Shown one piece after another: positions 51,657-61,280 of a DNA stretch of 64,000 bases. The DNA is from Arenimonas oryziterrae DSM 21050 = YC6267. Its GTDB lineage: Bacteria > Pseudomonadota > Gammaproteobacteria > Xanthomonadales > Xanthomonadaceae. A model generated the notes under the pieces. It saw only the letters and a list, made by a program, of their open reading frames with translations, had not been told where the DNA came from and searched no databases. Each line of letters begins with the position of its first letter. Position 1 is the stretch's first letter. The DNA lies in contig NZ_ATVD01000003.1 of assembly GCF_000420545.1 (NCBI RefSeq), positions 1-64,000 on the forward strand. Reading direction: 5' to 3'. The position numbers were made by a program, and so were the translations under genes.

Positions 51657-53846
51657 ATGCGCCTGCCCCGCCCCCTGATCCTTCTTTCTGCGGTGCTGGC
51701 CGCCGCGGGCCTGCCCGGTCGGGGCCTCGCCGCCGAGGCTACGAATGTCGCCCATGTCGACGGTCGGCCGACGATGGACGGCAAGCTCGACGAGGCGCTG
51801 TGGCAGCAGGCGACGCGCTTCGAGCTGCCCTACGAGACCAATCCGGGCGAAAACACCCCCGCCTCGGTGAAGACCACGGTCTACATGGCCGAAAACGGCA
51901 CCCATCTGCTGCTCGCCTTCGTCGCCGAAGATCCCGATCCGAGCCAGATCCGCGCCTATCTGCGCGATCGCGACAGCGCCTGGGACGACGACTTCGTCGG
52001 CGTCGTGCTCGACACCTTCGACGACCAGCGCCGCGCCTACGAAATCTTCGCCAACCCGTTGGGCGCGCAGATGGACCTGATCATCGAGGAACAGAGCGGC
52101 AACGAGGACGAATCCTGGGACGGCCTGTGGGAATCGGCGGGCAACATCAACGCCACCGGCTACATCGTCGAATTCGAGATCCCGTTCTCGACCCTGCGCT
52201 TCCAGAACAGCCAGCAGGCGCAGCAGTGGGGCATCGACGTGCTGCGCTTCCGCCCGCGCGACAACCGCTACCGGATGTCCAACAACGTGCGCGACCGCAA
52301 CAACCGCTGCTATTCCTGCGGTTTCGCCAAGTTCCGCGGTTTCGCCGGCGCCGAAGCGGGCAAGAATCTGGAAATCGCGCCGACCCTGACGATGAGCTAC
52401 GCGCAGGAACGACCGTCGGCCGGCGTGCCGTTCACCAGCGAAGGCATCAAGTTCGATCCGGGCCTCGACGTGAAGTGGGGCCCGAGCCCGAACCTGACCT
52501 TGAATGCGACCTTGAATCCGGATTTCTCGCAGGTCGAGACCGACGAGGCCGAACTCGACGTCAACAACACGTTCGCGCTGTTCTTCCCGGAGAAACGTCC
52601 GTTCTTCCTCGAAGGCGCCGATTATTTCAGCACGCCCAACGACCTGGTCTACACGCGCAACGTCACCGACCCCGACATCGGTCTGCGTGCGACCGGCCGC
52701 AGTGGCCAGCAGACCTACGGCGTGTTCGTCGCGCGCGACACCGTGACCAACCTGCTCAAGCCCGGCGTCTACGGCTCGCGCCTGGCGCGTTACGACATCG
52801 CCTCCAACGACGCGGCGCTACGCTATCGCTACGATCTCGCCGGCAATTCCAGCGTCGGCGTGCTGGCGACCGAACGTCGCGGCGACGACTACACCAACAG
52901 CCTGCAGGCCGTCGATGGCCGCTGGCAGCACGACAAGCATTCGATCGAAGCGCAATACATGCAGTCGCGCACCCAGGATCCGGGCGAGGCCGGCATCGAG
53001 GGAAACGCCTACTACGCCGAATACATGTACCGCTCGCGCGAGTGGACGGGCTTCGCGGGCCGCAATCATTTCGACGACGGCTTCCGCGCCGACCTCGGCT
53101 TCATCGGCCAGGTCGGCTATGAGAAGGACTTCGGCGGCCTGACGCGACATTGGTGGGGCGACAAGGGCGACTTCTTCAACCACATCACGGTCAATGGCCG
53201 CTGGAACGAGAGCCGCACCAGCGATGGCACGCTGATCGAGCTGGTCCGCGAAAGCTGGGTCGGCGCGAATGCGGCGCGGCAGAGCTACATCGAGTTCGGC
53301 CATGTCGAGCGCGACCGGATCTGGCGCGGCGTGCGTTTCGACGAGCGCATCAACCGCATCTACGGCAGCATCAAACCTGTCCGCGGCGTGAGCCTGGAAC
53401 TGTTCACGCGCCACGGCAGCAAGGTCGACCTGGCCAATGTGCGCATGGGCAAGATCACCACGATCCAGCCGAGTGCGAATTTCAACCTCGGCCGCTCGCT
53501 GACGCTGTCGGTGGATCACAACTACGAGCGGCTGAGCCGCGATGGCGGCGATGTGTACGTCGCGAACCTGACCGACCTGCGCCTGTCGTGGCAGTTCGAC
53601 CTGCGCCAACGTATCCGTCTGGCGGTCGTGCGCAGCGACGTGAAGCTCGACCCGTCGCTGTTCACCGACCCGGTGCCGGAGCGCCAGCGGGCGATCGGCA
53701 CGCAGCTGATCTATTCGTACAAGGTCAATCCGCGCACGGCGCTTTACGCCGGCTACGCGGATGGCTACGAAGGCGACGAATTCCAGCCGATGTACCAGCG
53801 CGCCCGCGCGCTGTTCTTCAAGGTCGGCTACGCCTGGGAACGCTGA
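51657..53846 (+). CDS. DUF5916 outer-membrane protein with CBM9-like domain
   Basis: A 729-residue exported protein. After the signal peptide a CBM9-like domain is seen (MDGKLDEALWQQATRFELPY, about 40-215), followed by a DUF5916 region with the family text NPDFSQVETDEAELDVNNTF and FFPEKRPFFLEGADYF, then many alternating strands of a beta-barrel ending VGYAWER. Such proteins are common in Xanthomonads and Bacteroidetes; function is unknown, sugar or peptide handling is possible. Confidence 0.88.
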   Translation: MRLPRPLILLSAVLAAAGLPGRGLAAEATNVAHVDGRPTMDGKLDEALWQQATRFELPYETNPGENTPASVKTTVYMAENGTHLLLAFVAEDPDPSQIRAYLRDRDSAWDDDFVGVVLDTFDDQRRAYEIFANPLGAQMDLIIEEQSGNEDESWDGLWESAGNINATGYIVEFEIPFSTLRFQNSQQAQQWGIDVLRFRPRDNRYRMSNNVRDRNNRCYSCGFAKFRGFAGAEAGKNLEIAPTLTMSYAQERPSAGVPFTSEGIKFDPGLDVKWGPSPNLTLNATLNPDFSQVETDEAELDVNNTFALFFPEKRPFFLEGADYFSTPNDLVYTRNVTDPDIGLRATGRSGQQTYGVFVARDTVTNLLKPGVYGSRLARYDIASNDAALRYRYDLAGNSSVGVLATERRGDDYTNSLQAVDGRWQHDKHSIEAQYMQSRTQDPGEAGIEGNAYYAEYMYRSREWTGFAGRNHFDDGFRADLGFIGQVGYEKDFGGLTRHWWGDKGDFFNHITVNGRWNESRTSDGTLIELVRESWVGANAARQSYIEFGHVERDRIWRGVRFDERINRIYGSIKPVRGVSLELFTRHGSKVDLANVRMGKITTIQPSANFNLGRSLTLSVDHNYERLSRDGGDVYVANLTDLRLSWQFDLRQRIRLAVVRSDVKLDPSLFTDPVPERQRAIGTQLIYSYKVNPRTALYAGYADGYEGDEFQPMYQRARALFFKVGYAWER

Positions 53847-53851
53847 GAACT

Positions 53852-53872
53852 CCCTCTCCCTTTGGGAGAGGG
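53852..53872 (+). terminator. Hairpin downstream of the DUF5916 gene
   Basis: CCCTCTCCC (53852-53860) pairs with GGGAGAGGG (53864-53872) around TTT, followed by CCGGGGTGAGGGC. This extended motif is a widespread intergenic repeat in proteobacteria. No U-run follows. Confidence 0.55.
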
Positions 53873-53918
53873 CCGGGGTGAGGGCAGCAAGTCGCAGCAA
53901 CTTCCGATTCGCCGCACC

Positions 53919-53989
53919 AGCCCCCTTACCTCCGCCTTCCAAGTCGCCGCACGTTACCGGCTTGGTTGGAAGGCGGAGGCAAGGGGGCT
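53919..53989. repeat. 24-bp inverted repeat, 1 mismatch
   Basis: The arm at 53919-53942 and the arm at 53966-53989 are inverted copies with one mismatch of 24, around a 23-bp centre. It lies between convergent genes and may be a bidirectional terminator or a small mobile repeat. Confidence 0.75.
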
Positions 53990-54025
53990 TGATTCGACTC
54001 GGCCGCTTGCTGCGAGAGCGATGCT

Positions 54026-54772
54026 CTAGACGCTGTAACCCGAATGAATCGCGACGATGCCGCCGCTGAGGTTACGGTGCGAGCAGCGCGCGAAGCCGGC
54101 CGTGGCCATCATCGCCTGCAGCTCTTCCTGCGGCGGATGTTTGCGGATCGACTCGGCGAGGTACTGGTAGCTGCCGGCGTCGTTGGCGAAGAGCTGGCCG
54201 AGTTTCGGCAGCACCTTGAAGGAGTGGAAGTCGTAGATCGGCCGGAACCATTCGGGCTTGACCTGCGAAAACTCCAGCACCAGGGCGCGGCCACCGGGCT
54301 TGAGGATGCGGCGCATCTCGTTGAGGCCGGCCTGCTTGTCGGTGACATTGCGCAAACCGAACGCGATCGTGACCAGATCGAAACTCGCATCGGGAAACGG
54401 CAGCGCTTCGGCATTGAGCTGCACATAACGCAAGCCGCGCACGAGGCCGCGATCGGTCAGTCGGTCGCGACCGACATTGAGCATCGCGGCATTGATGTCG
54501 CCGATGATGACTTCGCCAGTGTCGCCGACGCGCTCGTGCAGGAGCACGGCGATGTCGCCGGTGCCGCCGGCGAGATCAAGCACGCGATCGCCGCGCTTCA
54601 CGCCCGAGGTGCCGACGAAGTAGCGCTTCCAGACCCGGTGCACGCCCAGCGACATCAGGTCGTTCATGAGGTCGTACTTGGCCGCGACCGAAGAGAAGAC
54701 TTCGCCGACGAGCTTCTTCTTCTGCTCGACGGGCACGTCGCGGAAACCGAAATGGGTGGTCTTGTCGTCCAT
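54026..54772 (-). CDS. ubiE: Ubiquinone/menaquinone biosynthesis C-methyltransferase UbiE
   Basis: A 248-residue SAM-dependent methyltransferase. [18 protein letters not shown] and [18 protein letters not shown] are the UbiE start; SAM motif I is [12 protein letters not shown], and [15 protein letters not shown] and [16 protein letters not shown] follow. It performs C-methylation in ubiquinone synthesis. The ATG at 54772 gives the usual family length. Confidence 0.95.
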   Translation of the reverse strand: MDDKTTHFGFRDVPVEQKKKLVGEVFSSVAAKYDLMNDLMSLGVHRVWKRYFVGTSGVKRGDRVLDLAGGTGDIAVLLHERVGDTGEVIIGDINAAMLNVGRDRLTDRGLVRGLRYVQLNAEALPFPDASFDLVTIAFGLRNVTDKQAGLNEMRRILKPGGRALVLEFSQVKPEWFRPIYDFHSFKVLPKLGQLFANDAGSYQYLAESIRKHPPQEELQAMMATAGFARCSHRNLSGGIVAIHSGYSV

Positions 54773-54839
54773 GCCGCGATTATCCCACGGCGTTCGCGGG
54801 AACGCGCGGGTGGCCGGAAAGCCTGGCGTGACGCGGCAA

Positions 54840-56078
54840 TCAGGCGGCGAGCAGCCCACGCGGCTTGAGCACATGACCAGGGAACAGGCCGGCGCCGGGC
54901 GCCACGCCGAGCTGCGCCTGCGCCAGCTCGCCGAGCACATCGCGGAAGTCGGTGGTGATCGCCAGGTCGCGGCCTTCGAACAGGTGTTCCGGGGCCAGGC
55001 CGGGCCAGTCGCCCAGGACCTTGCCGCCGTTCACGCCCGCGCCGAGCACGAACATCGTATTGCCGTGACCGTGATCGGTGCCGCGCGAACCGTTCTCACG
55101 CAGGGTGCGGCCGAACTCCGACATCGTGACCACGACCACGTCCTCGCGTGCCGGACCCAGGTCGGTCAGAAACGCCGCGATGCTGCCGCCGAAATCGCGC
55201 AGCCCATTCGCGAGCTGGCCCTGCGCCGCGCCCTGGTTCACGTGCGTATCCCAGCCGCCGGCTTCGGCGAAACCCAGACGCAGACCGACGTCGGCCTTGA
55301 TGAGTTGCGCGAGCTGGCGCAGCGAGGTGCCCAGCGCGCCAGTGGGATACGTCGCGCCATGCTCGGGCGCGCGTGCGGCGGCGCCGCTGCGCTTGAGCGC
55401 CTGCACCGCTTCGAAGGTTTCACGCCCGGTGTCGCCGAGGCCGCCCTGGTTGCGCTGTTCCCACAAGCCTTCGAAGCCGCCCTGCAACTGGCCGGTGTAA
55501 CGGCCGGCATCGATCGCGAACTGCGCGAGGTTGGTCATCGCGACGGCCGGCGCCGGTCCCGCCAACGAGCGCGGCAACTGCGCGTCCATCGCGACCGCCG
55601 TGAACGGCGAGTGCGAAGTCTGTGCCTGCAACAGGCGGTTCATCCAGCCATCGCGCGTGGACTTGCTGCCGGGCGTACCGCTTTCCATGTAGTCCTGCGC
55701 ATCGAAATGCGAGCGTGTGTTGTCGGGCGAGCCCACGGCGGTGATCGCCGTCATGCGCCGGTCTTTCCAGAACGTCTGCAAGGGTTGCAGGGCCGGATGC
55801 AGGCCGAAGCGGCCGTCGAGATCGAGCGCGCCACCGGCCTGGCCCGGACGCGGAATCGCGATCGTGCGACGTGCCGCGTAGTACGCGGCCTCGGCATACG
55901 GCACGAGCATGCTCAGACCGTCGACGGCGCCGCGCTGGAAAATCACGATCAGCGTCTTGCCCGGCCGACCGCGCGTTTGTGCGCTCGCCAAGGACTGCAG
56001 CACGCCCGGGATGGCACCACTCAGACCCAAGCCTGCCAATGCGAGGCCACCAGACTTGATGAAGAAACGACGGTTCAT
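54840..56078 (-). CDS. DUF1501 exported protein, Tat signal
   Basis: A 412-residue protein with a Tat-type signal ([20 protein letters not shown]). The DUF1501 body resembles the alkaline phosphatase/sulfatase superfamily: [18 protein letters not shown] at the start, and [20 protein letters not shown] near the metal site. Its partner is a DUF1800 gene 11 bp upstream; the two families almost always occur as a pair and are of unknown function. Confidence 0.9.
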   Translation of the reverse strand: MNRRFFIKSGGLALAGLGLSGAIPGVLQSLASAQTRGRPGKTLIVIFQRGAVDGLSMLVPYAEAAYYAARRTIAIPRPGQAGGALDLDGRFGLHPALQPLQTFWKDRRMTAITAVGSPDNTRSHFDAQDYMESGTPGSKSTRDGWMNRLLQAQTSHSPFTAVAMDAQLPRSLAGPAPAVAMTNLAQFAIDAGRYTGQLQGGFEGLWEQRNQGGLGDTGRETFEAVQALKRSGAAARAPEHGATYPTGALGTSLRQLAQLIKADVGLRLGFAEAGGWDTHVNQGAAQGQLANGLRDFGGSIAAFLTDLGPAREDVVVVTMSEFGRTLRENGSRGTDHGHGNTMFVLGAGVNGGKVLGDWPGLAPEHLFEGRDLAITTDFRDVLGELAQAQLGVAPGAGLFPGHVLKPRGLLAA

Positions 56079-56088
56079 CGCGGGCTCC

Positions 56089-58128
56089 TTACTGGCGCTG
56101 GAAATCGGGCGAGCCCAGGATCAGGCCGACCACCTTGATGCGTGCGGGATCGCCGCTCGAAGCGAGCAGACGCACCTGTTGGCCGCGAGTCAGTCCGCCG
56201 GCAGCGCGTTCGGGATCGCCGAACATTTCCTGCTGCTCGACTACGGCGGCATCGAGCCTCGCTTCTGGCAAGGGTCGCGCCAGCTGCTCCGCGAGCGTGG
56301 TCTGCGTATGCGCGGACACCTCGCCGCCGAGCAATCGCTGCACGCCGCTGGCGAGCAGGGCCTGCGGATCGCCATCGTTGCCCAACTGCGCCAGATCGAT
56401 GCGCGTGCCGGGGATGCGGTTGGCCGCAAGCGCCGTCGCGAAATTCATGCGCTTGAGCAGGGCGCCGGTATTGACCCAGTCCGCCGCGGTGTCGGGATAG
56501 CCCGTCGGTGCCTGGTAGCCGTACAGCGGTTCGCCCAGATCGAGCAGCAGCGCCTGGATTTCGCGGCCATTGGTGTCGGCGCGCAGCGTACGCAGGCTGC
56601 TGACCACGAGTTCGAACGGCGTCTTGATCTTGGCGCGATACGTCGCCGTGGTGAAGAACTCCGGGTCGTCGAACAGCGCGCGCAAGGTCGTGCGGATATC
56701 GCCCTTCGAGTGCAGGAAGGCCTGGGCGACGCGTTCGACCAGGGCCGGGCTGGGCTCGTCGCTGACAAATTTCACCGCGAGCTTGCGTGCGAGGAAACGC
56801 GCCGTCGCTGGTTGCGAAGCGAGCAGATCGATGACCGCCTCGCCATCGCGCTGGCCACCGGCGTCGATGCGGTGGCCGAGTACGGTTTTCACGCCGGCAT
56901 CGTGCAGGCGCGCATTGAAATAGAAGCCGCCGGTCGGCGCATCGCTGGGCACGCCATAGCGTTCGCGCTGACGCGTGAGGCGTGTGCTCAGGCGCGGGTC
57001 GTCGCTGTCCTGCGCATACACGCCGTAACCGCGCGCATCGGCGATCGTCCAGCCAGTGAAGCAGCGCGCGACTTCGCGCACATCCTGCTGCGTGTAGCCG
57101 CCATCGACACCGAGCGTGTGCAGCTCCATGAGCTCGCGCGCGTAGTTCTCGTTGATGCCGTTCGGCAGCCGCTGCGCGAGCTGACCGCCGGGATTGGCGC
57201 GCAGGCGCTGGATCTGGTCGTCGGCCTGTTCGGCGCTCAGACCGCGGCGCTGCATCAACTGGGTGCGCAACTGTTCGTCCGACATCGCCGCGAGACGCTT
57301 CTGCCGATCGCCGCCGGCGATCTGCGCAAGATTGGCTTCGGGCGAAACACTTTCGAAATTGTCGAGATAGAACAGCATCGCCGGACTGTGCGCGGTCGCC
57401 GCGAGCAGGTCGCGGAAATTGCCGAGCGCATGCGGACGGATCGCCTCACGATCGAACGCGGGCAGAAACCACTGCGTGACGTTCTTGCGCGCATAGATGT
57501 TGAAATGATTGCTCCAGAAATCGACCATGACTTCCTGCAGTTGGCGCTCGGAATACGTCGCGCGCAGCAGCCGATCGGCCGCGAGCTGCTGGTACACCTG
57601 CTGCGGCCGGCCGTAGCCGTTGTCGCGATACACCTGCGCGATCGCCTGCCGCATCTGGCTGCGCTCGGCTTCATTGGGCAGGTCGGCGGGCGCGGGGCTT
57701 TCCGGTACGCGCACCGCCGCGTCTGCATTGTCGCGTCCTCGACGGCCACCGCCCTGCGCACGCAAGACCTGCTGGCGGATCGCGGTCGGGTTCGGATATT
57801 TGCCGTACAGCTCGGCCGTGCTCATCGCAGGCACGGTGAGGCCTTTGAGCCGCGCGGCAAGCGCCGCATCCGGAATCGATTCCGGCTGCAACTGCTGCGC
57901 AATCCAGGCCTTCACGCCCATCTTCTGCACGCGCTCGACATCGCCCGGACGCGCGCCGAAGCCCAGTCGTTCCAGCACCAGCCGTGCTTTCTGCGCTTCA
58001 TTGAGTGGCGCCGCGGGCGCTGCGGTCATCGCCGGCGGTGTCGCGGCGGACGCGTTCAGCCACATCGTCGCCAGCAGCAGACCGACGGCGGCACAAGGTG
58101 CCCAAAGACGTGAGCGGAACAGGGTCAT
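56089..58128 (-). CDS. DUF1800 exported protein
   Basis: A 679-residue protein with a signal peptide (ending ASAATP) and the DUF1800 pattern: RLVLERLGFGARPGDVERV, EVMVDFWSNHFNIYARK, INENYARELMELHTLGVDGG and VARCFTGWTI. It includes a Gly/Arg-rich linker (about 125-150). The family is exported together with DUF1501 proteins. The start ATG at 58128 has AGGAG upstream; the frame upstream is a shadow of the DUF971 gene. Confidence 0.9.
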   Translation of the reverse strand: MTLFRSRLWAPCAAVGLLLATMWLNASAATPPAMTAAPAAPLNEAQKARLVLERLGFGARPGDVERVQKMGVKAWIAQQLQPESIPDAALAARLKGLTVPAMSTAELYGKYPNPTAIRQQVLRAQGGGRRGRDNADAAVRVPESPAPADLPNEAERSQMRQAIAQVYRDNGYGRPQQVYQQLAADRLLRATYSERQLQEVMVDFWSNHFNIYARKNVTQWFLPAFDREAIRPHALGNFRDLLAATAHSPAMLFYLDNFESVSPEANLAQIAGGDRQKRLAAMSDEQLRTQLMQRRGLSAEQADDQIQRLRANPGGQLAQRLPNGINENYARELMELHTLGVDGGYTQQDVREVARCFTGWTIADARGYGVYAQDSDDPRLSTRLTRQRERYGVPSDAPTGGFYFNARLHDAGVKTVLGHRIDAGGQRDGEAVIDLLASQPATARFLARKLAVKFVSDEPSPALVERVAQAFLHSKGDIRTTLRALFDDPEFFTTATYRAKIKTPFELVVSSLRTLRADTNGREIQALLLDLGEPLYGYQAPTGYPDTAADWVNTGALLKRMNFATALAANRIPGTRIDLAQLGNDGDPQALLASGVQRLLGGEVSAHTQTTLAEQLARPLPEARLDAAVVEQQEMFGDPERAAGGLTRGQQVRLLASSGDPARIKVVGLILGSPDFQRQ

Positions 58129-58222
58129 GACGAGCTCCTGGAGCGGTGGATGCTGCCAAGAACGCGCGAGGGGCGGATCGGATGACAAGGCCTCCGGCAC
58201 CTTCGCGCCGGAGCAGGCTGAA

Positions 58223-58582
58223 TCAGCGGTCCCGATCCAACCCACGCGCCTGCAACTCCGCCAGATACGCCGGCCAGCGCACGTCGTATTCCTGGCCGAG
58301 TTCGCGCAGCGTGGTCCAGCTGTAGATGCCCGACGCATGGCCGTCGTCGAAATGCAGGGCGACGGCGTAGTTGCCGATCGGTTCGATCTTCGCGATGTTG
58401 ACATTGCGCTTGCCGGGCACGAGCACACGCTGGCCGGGGCCGTGGCCCTGCACTTCCGCGGATGGCGATTCCACGCGCAGGTATTCGCAGGGCAGCGTGT
58501 AGCGCTCGCCGTTGTCGAAGGCGACTTCGAGCGCATGCGAGGCGCGGTGGTGGATGATGTCGATGGGACGGGGGTTGCTCAT
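58223..58582 (-). CDS. DUF971 (gamma-butyrobetaine hydroxylase-like N-terminal domain)
   Basis: A 119-residue protein: IDIIHHRASHALEVAFDNGE, the LPCEYLRVESPSAEVQGHGP motif and YSWTTLRELGQEYDVRWPAYL. In related proteins this zinc-binding fold is tied to iron-sulfur or carnitine enzymes; alone it is common in proteobacteria with undefined role. It starts 40 bp downstream of xerC. Confidence 0.9.
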   Translation of the reverse strand: MSNPRPIDIIHHRASHALEVAFDNGERYTLPCEYLRVESPSAEVQGHGPGQRVLVPGKRNVNIAKIEPIGNYAVALHFDDGHASGIYSWTTLRELGQEYDVRWPAYLAELQARGLDRDR

Positions 58583-58624
58583 GTGAGGGTCATTCCGAAT
58601 TCCGGTGTCGCAAGGCCAGGACTT

Positions 58625-59539
58625 TCATGAGCCATCGCCAGAACCCGCCTCGCGCTTGCGCCGCGCGCGCGGATGCGCGGCATCGTAAACCTTGGCGAGG
58701 TGCTGGAAGTCCAGGTGTGTGTAGATCTGCGTCGTCGCGATGTCGGCGTGACCGAGCAGTTCCTGCACGCCGCGCAGGTCGCCCGAGGATTCGAGCACGT
58801 GGCTGGCGAAACTGTGGCGCAGCAGATGCGGATAGATGCGTTTCCAGATGCCCTGCTGCTGCGCAAGATGGCGCAGGCGCAGCTGCACGGCGCGACCGCT
58901 GATCGGCTTGCCGCCGCGGCCGGGAAACACCGGCGCATCGGCCACCGGCGCGGATTCGGTCTGCCATTCCGTCAGCGCATTGCGCGCATGGCTGCCGACG
59001 GGCACGACGCGTGTCTTGCCGCCCTTGCCGGTCACGCGCACCAGGCCGTCAGCGAGATCGAGCTCGCGCCAGCGCAGCGTGCACAGCTCCGACAGGCGCA
59101 GGCCCGAGGAGTAGAACAGTTCCAGCATCGCGCGGTCGCGGCGTCCGAGCGCGCCGTCGGTCGGCACTTCGACCAGGCGCGCGGCTTCGTCGGCATCGAG
59201 AACCTGCGGCAGTTTGCGCGGGGCTTTTGGCGCGCGGATGCCCTGCGCGGGGTTGCCCGCGAGTTCACCGTGCTTAAGCAGGTCGGTGAAAAAACTGCGC
59301 AGCGCCGACAAGCGCCGCTGCAGACTCTTGCCCGACAGGCCGCGCCGATGCTCGCTGGCGATGAAGCTGCGCAGCTGCTCGCCGTGCAGGGCCTTGAAGC
59401 TCGCGATGCCGGCTTCGTCCATCCAGCCCGCGAGCGCCAGCAGATCGCGGCGGTAGTTGCTCAGCGTGTGCGCGGACATCCGCCGCTCGACCTCGAGATG
59501 CCGCAGGAAGGCTTCGATGCGCGCGGTCAGCACCGACAT
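58625..59539 (-). CDS. xerC: Site-specific tyrosine recombinase XerC
   Basis: A 304-residue recombinase resolving chromosome dimers at dif with XerD. The catalytic set is complete: Arg148 (SSGLRLSEL), Lys172, HLLRHSFASH (His238, Arg241), His264 (LLGHADIATT) and Tyr273. The SAM-like N-terminal domain (VERRMSAHTLSNYRRDL) fits XerC. Its place after dapF-DUF484 identifies it as the chromosomal gene and not the prophage integrase. Confidence 0.95.
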   Translation of the reverse strand: MSVLTARIEAFLRHLEVERRMSAHTLSNYRRDLLALAGWMDEAGIASFKALHGEQLRSFIASEHRRGLSGKSLQRRLSALRSFFTDLLKHGELAGNPAQGIRAPKAPRKLPQVLDADEAARLVEVPTDGALGRRDRAMLELFYSSGLRLSELCTLRWRELDLADGLVRVTGKGGKTRVVPVGSHARNALTEWQTESAPVADAPVFPGRGGKPISGRAVQLRLRHLAQQQGIWKRIYPHLLRHSFASHVLESSGDLRGVQELLGHADIATTQIYTHLDFQHLAKVYDAAHPRARRKREAGSGDGS

Positions 59540-59546
59540 GCCGATG

Positions 59547-60215
59547 TCATCCCCGCGCGAGCGCGGTCGTGAAGCTCTCGCCCATCAAGCGCAGGAACAA
59601 GGTGCCCATGCCCGGGAAAAAGCGGTTGCCGTCACGACTGCCGACCGCGATCAGGCCCACGCCCGGCAGCGGAATCAACGCGACCGACTGCGAGGCGTCC
59701 TGTTCGTCGCCGAACAGCACCTGCATCTTGTCGGGATTGAGCCGACCGCAGATCGGCTCGTTGGCGACGAGGCAGTCGCGGAACGGCGCGAGGCGCGCAT
59801 CCGTGCCCGGGATCACCTGCAGCCAGTCGGCGGCGAGACCGTCGATCGCGTCGAACAGCACCACGCGCACGGCGTCGCCGTCGAAATCCTCGCTCAGGCT
59901 CGCGACCATCGCGCGCACGGTGTCGGCGCGCGTACCGGCGCGCATCAGCGCCTGCGCGAGCTGGTGCGTGCGCACGGTCAGACGTTCGTTGTCCTGCGCG
60001 TTCGCGTACAGCTCGTTCAGGCGGCGATTGAGTTCACGGTTCTTGTCGCGCAGCACTTCCAGCTGATAGCTCGCCAGCGACGCGGCCGGGCCGTCTTCGC
60101 GCGGCACCACCATCGACAGCGCCAGGTCCGGGAACTGCGCCAGGAACTTCGGATGCCGGCGCAGCCATACCGCGACTTCGTGCGCGCTCAGGCGTTCGCT
60201 TTTTTCCTCGATCAT
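59547..60215 (-). CDS. DUF484 family protein
   Basis: A 222-residue GAF-like protein: EVAVWLRRHPKFLAQFPDLA at the start, then a coiled coil (VLRDKNRELNRRLNELYANA), then a GAF-type sensory domain closing with GLIAVGSRDGNRFFPGMGT. Function is unknown but the gene is always found between dapF and xerC. The ATG at 60215 overlaps the dapF stop as ATGA. Confidence 0.92.
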   Translation of the reverse strand: MIEEKSERLSAHEVAVWLRRHPKFLAQFPDLALSMVVPREDGPAASLASYQLEVLRDKNRELNRRLNELYANAQDNERLTVRTHQLAQALMRAGTRADTVRAMVASLSEDFDGDAVRVVLFDAIDGLAADWLQVIPGTDARLAPFRDCLVANEPICGRLNPDKMQVLFGDEQDASQSVALIPLPGVGLIAVGSRDGNRFFPGMGTLFLRLMGESFTTALARG

Positions 60216-61042
60216 GCCGACCACTCCCCTTCGAATACGAATGCCGCCGGTCCGGCCATGCGCACCGGCGCGTCGTCGCGCGGCCAGGCGATCGCGAGGC
60301 TGCCGCCGGGCAGATGCACCTGCACCAGGCGGTCGACGCGTTTTTGCCGGATCAGGATCGCGACCGCCGCGCTGGCGCCGCTGCCGCAGGCGAGGGTCTC
60401 GCCGGCGCCGCGCTCGAACACGCGCAGACGGATCTCGTCGCGATGCAGGACCTGCACGAAGCCGACATTGACGCCCTGCGGGAACAGATCTGAAGCCTGC
60501 AGGGCCGCGCCGATGCCGGCGACGTCGGCTTTTGCGACGTCTGCCACTTCGATCAGCGCGTGCGGATTGCCCATCGAGGCGGCACCGAAGCGCAGCTCGC
60601 GGCCGCCGATTTCGGCGCCGTATTCGGGCTTCTCAAAATCCATGCGCAGCGGAATGCGTTTGGGTGCGAACTCGGGCACGCCCAGGGCGAGCGAGTAGCG
60701 ACCATCGCCGATATTTTCGACCTCGACGCGACCGGCCGGGCTTTCCAGCGCGAAACGCGCGCTCGCCGTGGCGCCATCGCGCACCAGCCAAGCTGCGACG
60801 CAGCGCGCGCCGTTGCCGCATTGCTGGGCAAGGCTGCCGTCGCTGTTCCAGATCCGATAGCGGGCGATCGCATCGCCGTGTTCAGGCGTTTCGATGGTCA
60901 GCAGCTGGTCGAAACCGACGCCGGTATGCCGGTTGCCGATCGCGGCGGCGAGCGCCGGCGTCGGCGCCGGACCACCCCGGCGCAGGTCGATGACGACGAA
61001 GTCGTTGCCGGCCCCGTGCATCTTGGAAAAACGCAGACCCAT
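60212..61042 (-). CDS. dapF: Diaminopimelate epimerase
   Basis: A 276-residue epimerase converting LL- to meso-diaminopimelate for lysine and peptidoglycan. The two catalytic cysteines are in QQCGNGARC (Cys75) and LACGSGASAA (Cys219). MHGAGNDFVVID and ASMGNPHALIEV are the usual substrate motifs. It begins 6 bp after lptM. Confidence 0.95.
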   Translation of the reverse strand: MGLRFSKMHGAGNDFVVIDLRRGGPAPTPALAAAIGNRHTGVGFDQLLTIETPEHGDAIARYRIWNSDGSLAQQCGNGARCVAAWLVRDGATASARFALESPAGRVEVENIGDGRYSLALGVPEFAPKRIPLRMDFEKPEYGAEIGGRELRFGAASMGNPHALIEVADVAKADVAGIGAALQASDLFPQGVNVGFVQVLHRDEIRLRVFERGAGETLACGSGASAAVAILIRQKRVDRLVQVHLPGGSLAIAWPRDDAPVRMAGPAAFVFEGEWSA

Positions 61043-61048
61043 CGCCTG

Positions 61049-61189
61049 TTACTTCGCAGGCTCGGCGGGCGCGTCGGCCGGCGCATCCGGCTTGTCGGGC
61101 AGGACCAGGTCACCCTTGTTGCCGCAGGCGGCGAGCAAGGTAAGCACGGTCAGGGCGAACAACAGCGAGGCGAGGCGGGAGGTTTTCAT
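61049..61189 (-). CDS. lptM: LPS-assembly lipoprotein LptM
   Basis: A 46-residue lipoprotein with the lipobox LLAACGNKGDLVLPDKP, matching LptM (YifL), which helps the LptD-LptE translocon mature its disulfides. The gene is 6 bp upstream of dapF, the normal place. The start at 61189 with GGAGG upstream gives the full signal. Confidence 0.9.
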   Translation of the reverse strand: MKTSRLASLLFALTVLTLLAACGNKGDLVLPDKPDAPADAPAEPAK

Positions 61190-61280
61190 GGGGCGAGTAT
61201 AACGGCACGGCGGCGCGCGCTGGCAGGGCGCGATGCGCCGCCCGGGCCGCCCGGACGGCGGGATCGCCTGCCCGGGCGGC

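Noticed and set aside
58129-58536. N-terminal extension of the DUF1800 gene
   Set aside because: It overlaps the DUF971 gene out of frame; the signal peptide and AGGAG site place the start at 58128.
58625-59539. xerC as the prophage integrase
   Set aside because: It lies 44 kb from the prophage in the conserved dapF-DUF484-xerC cluster and matches chromosomal XerC throughout.
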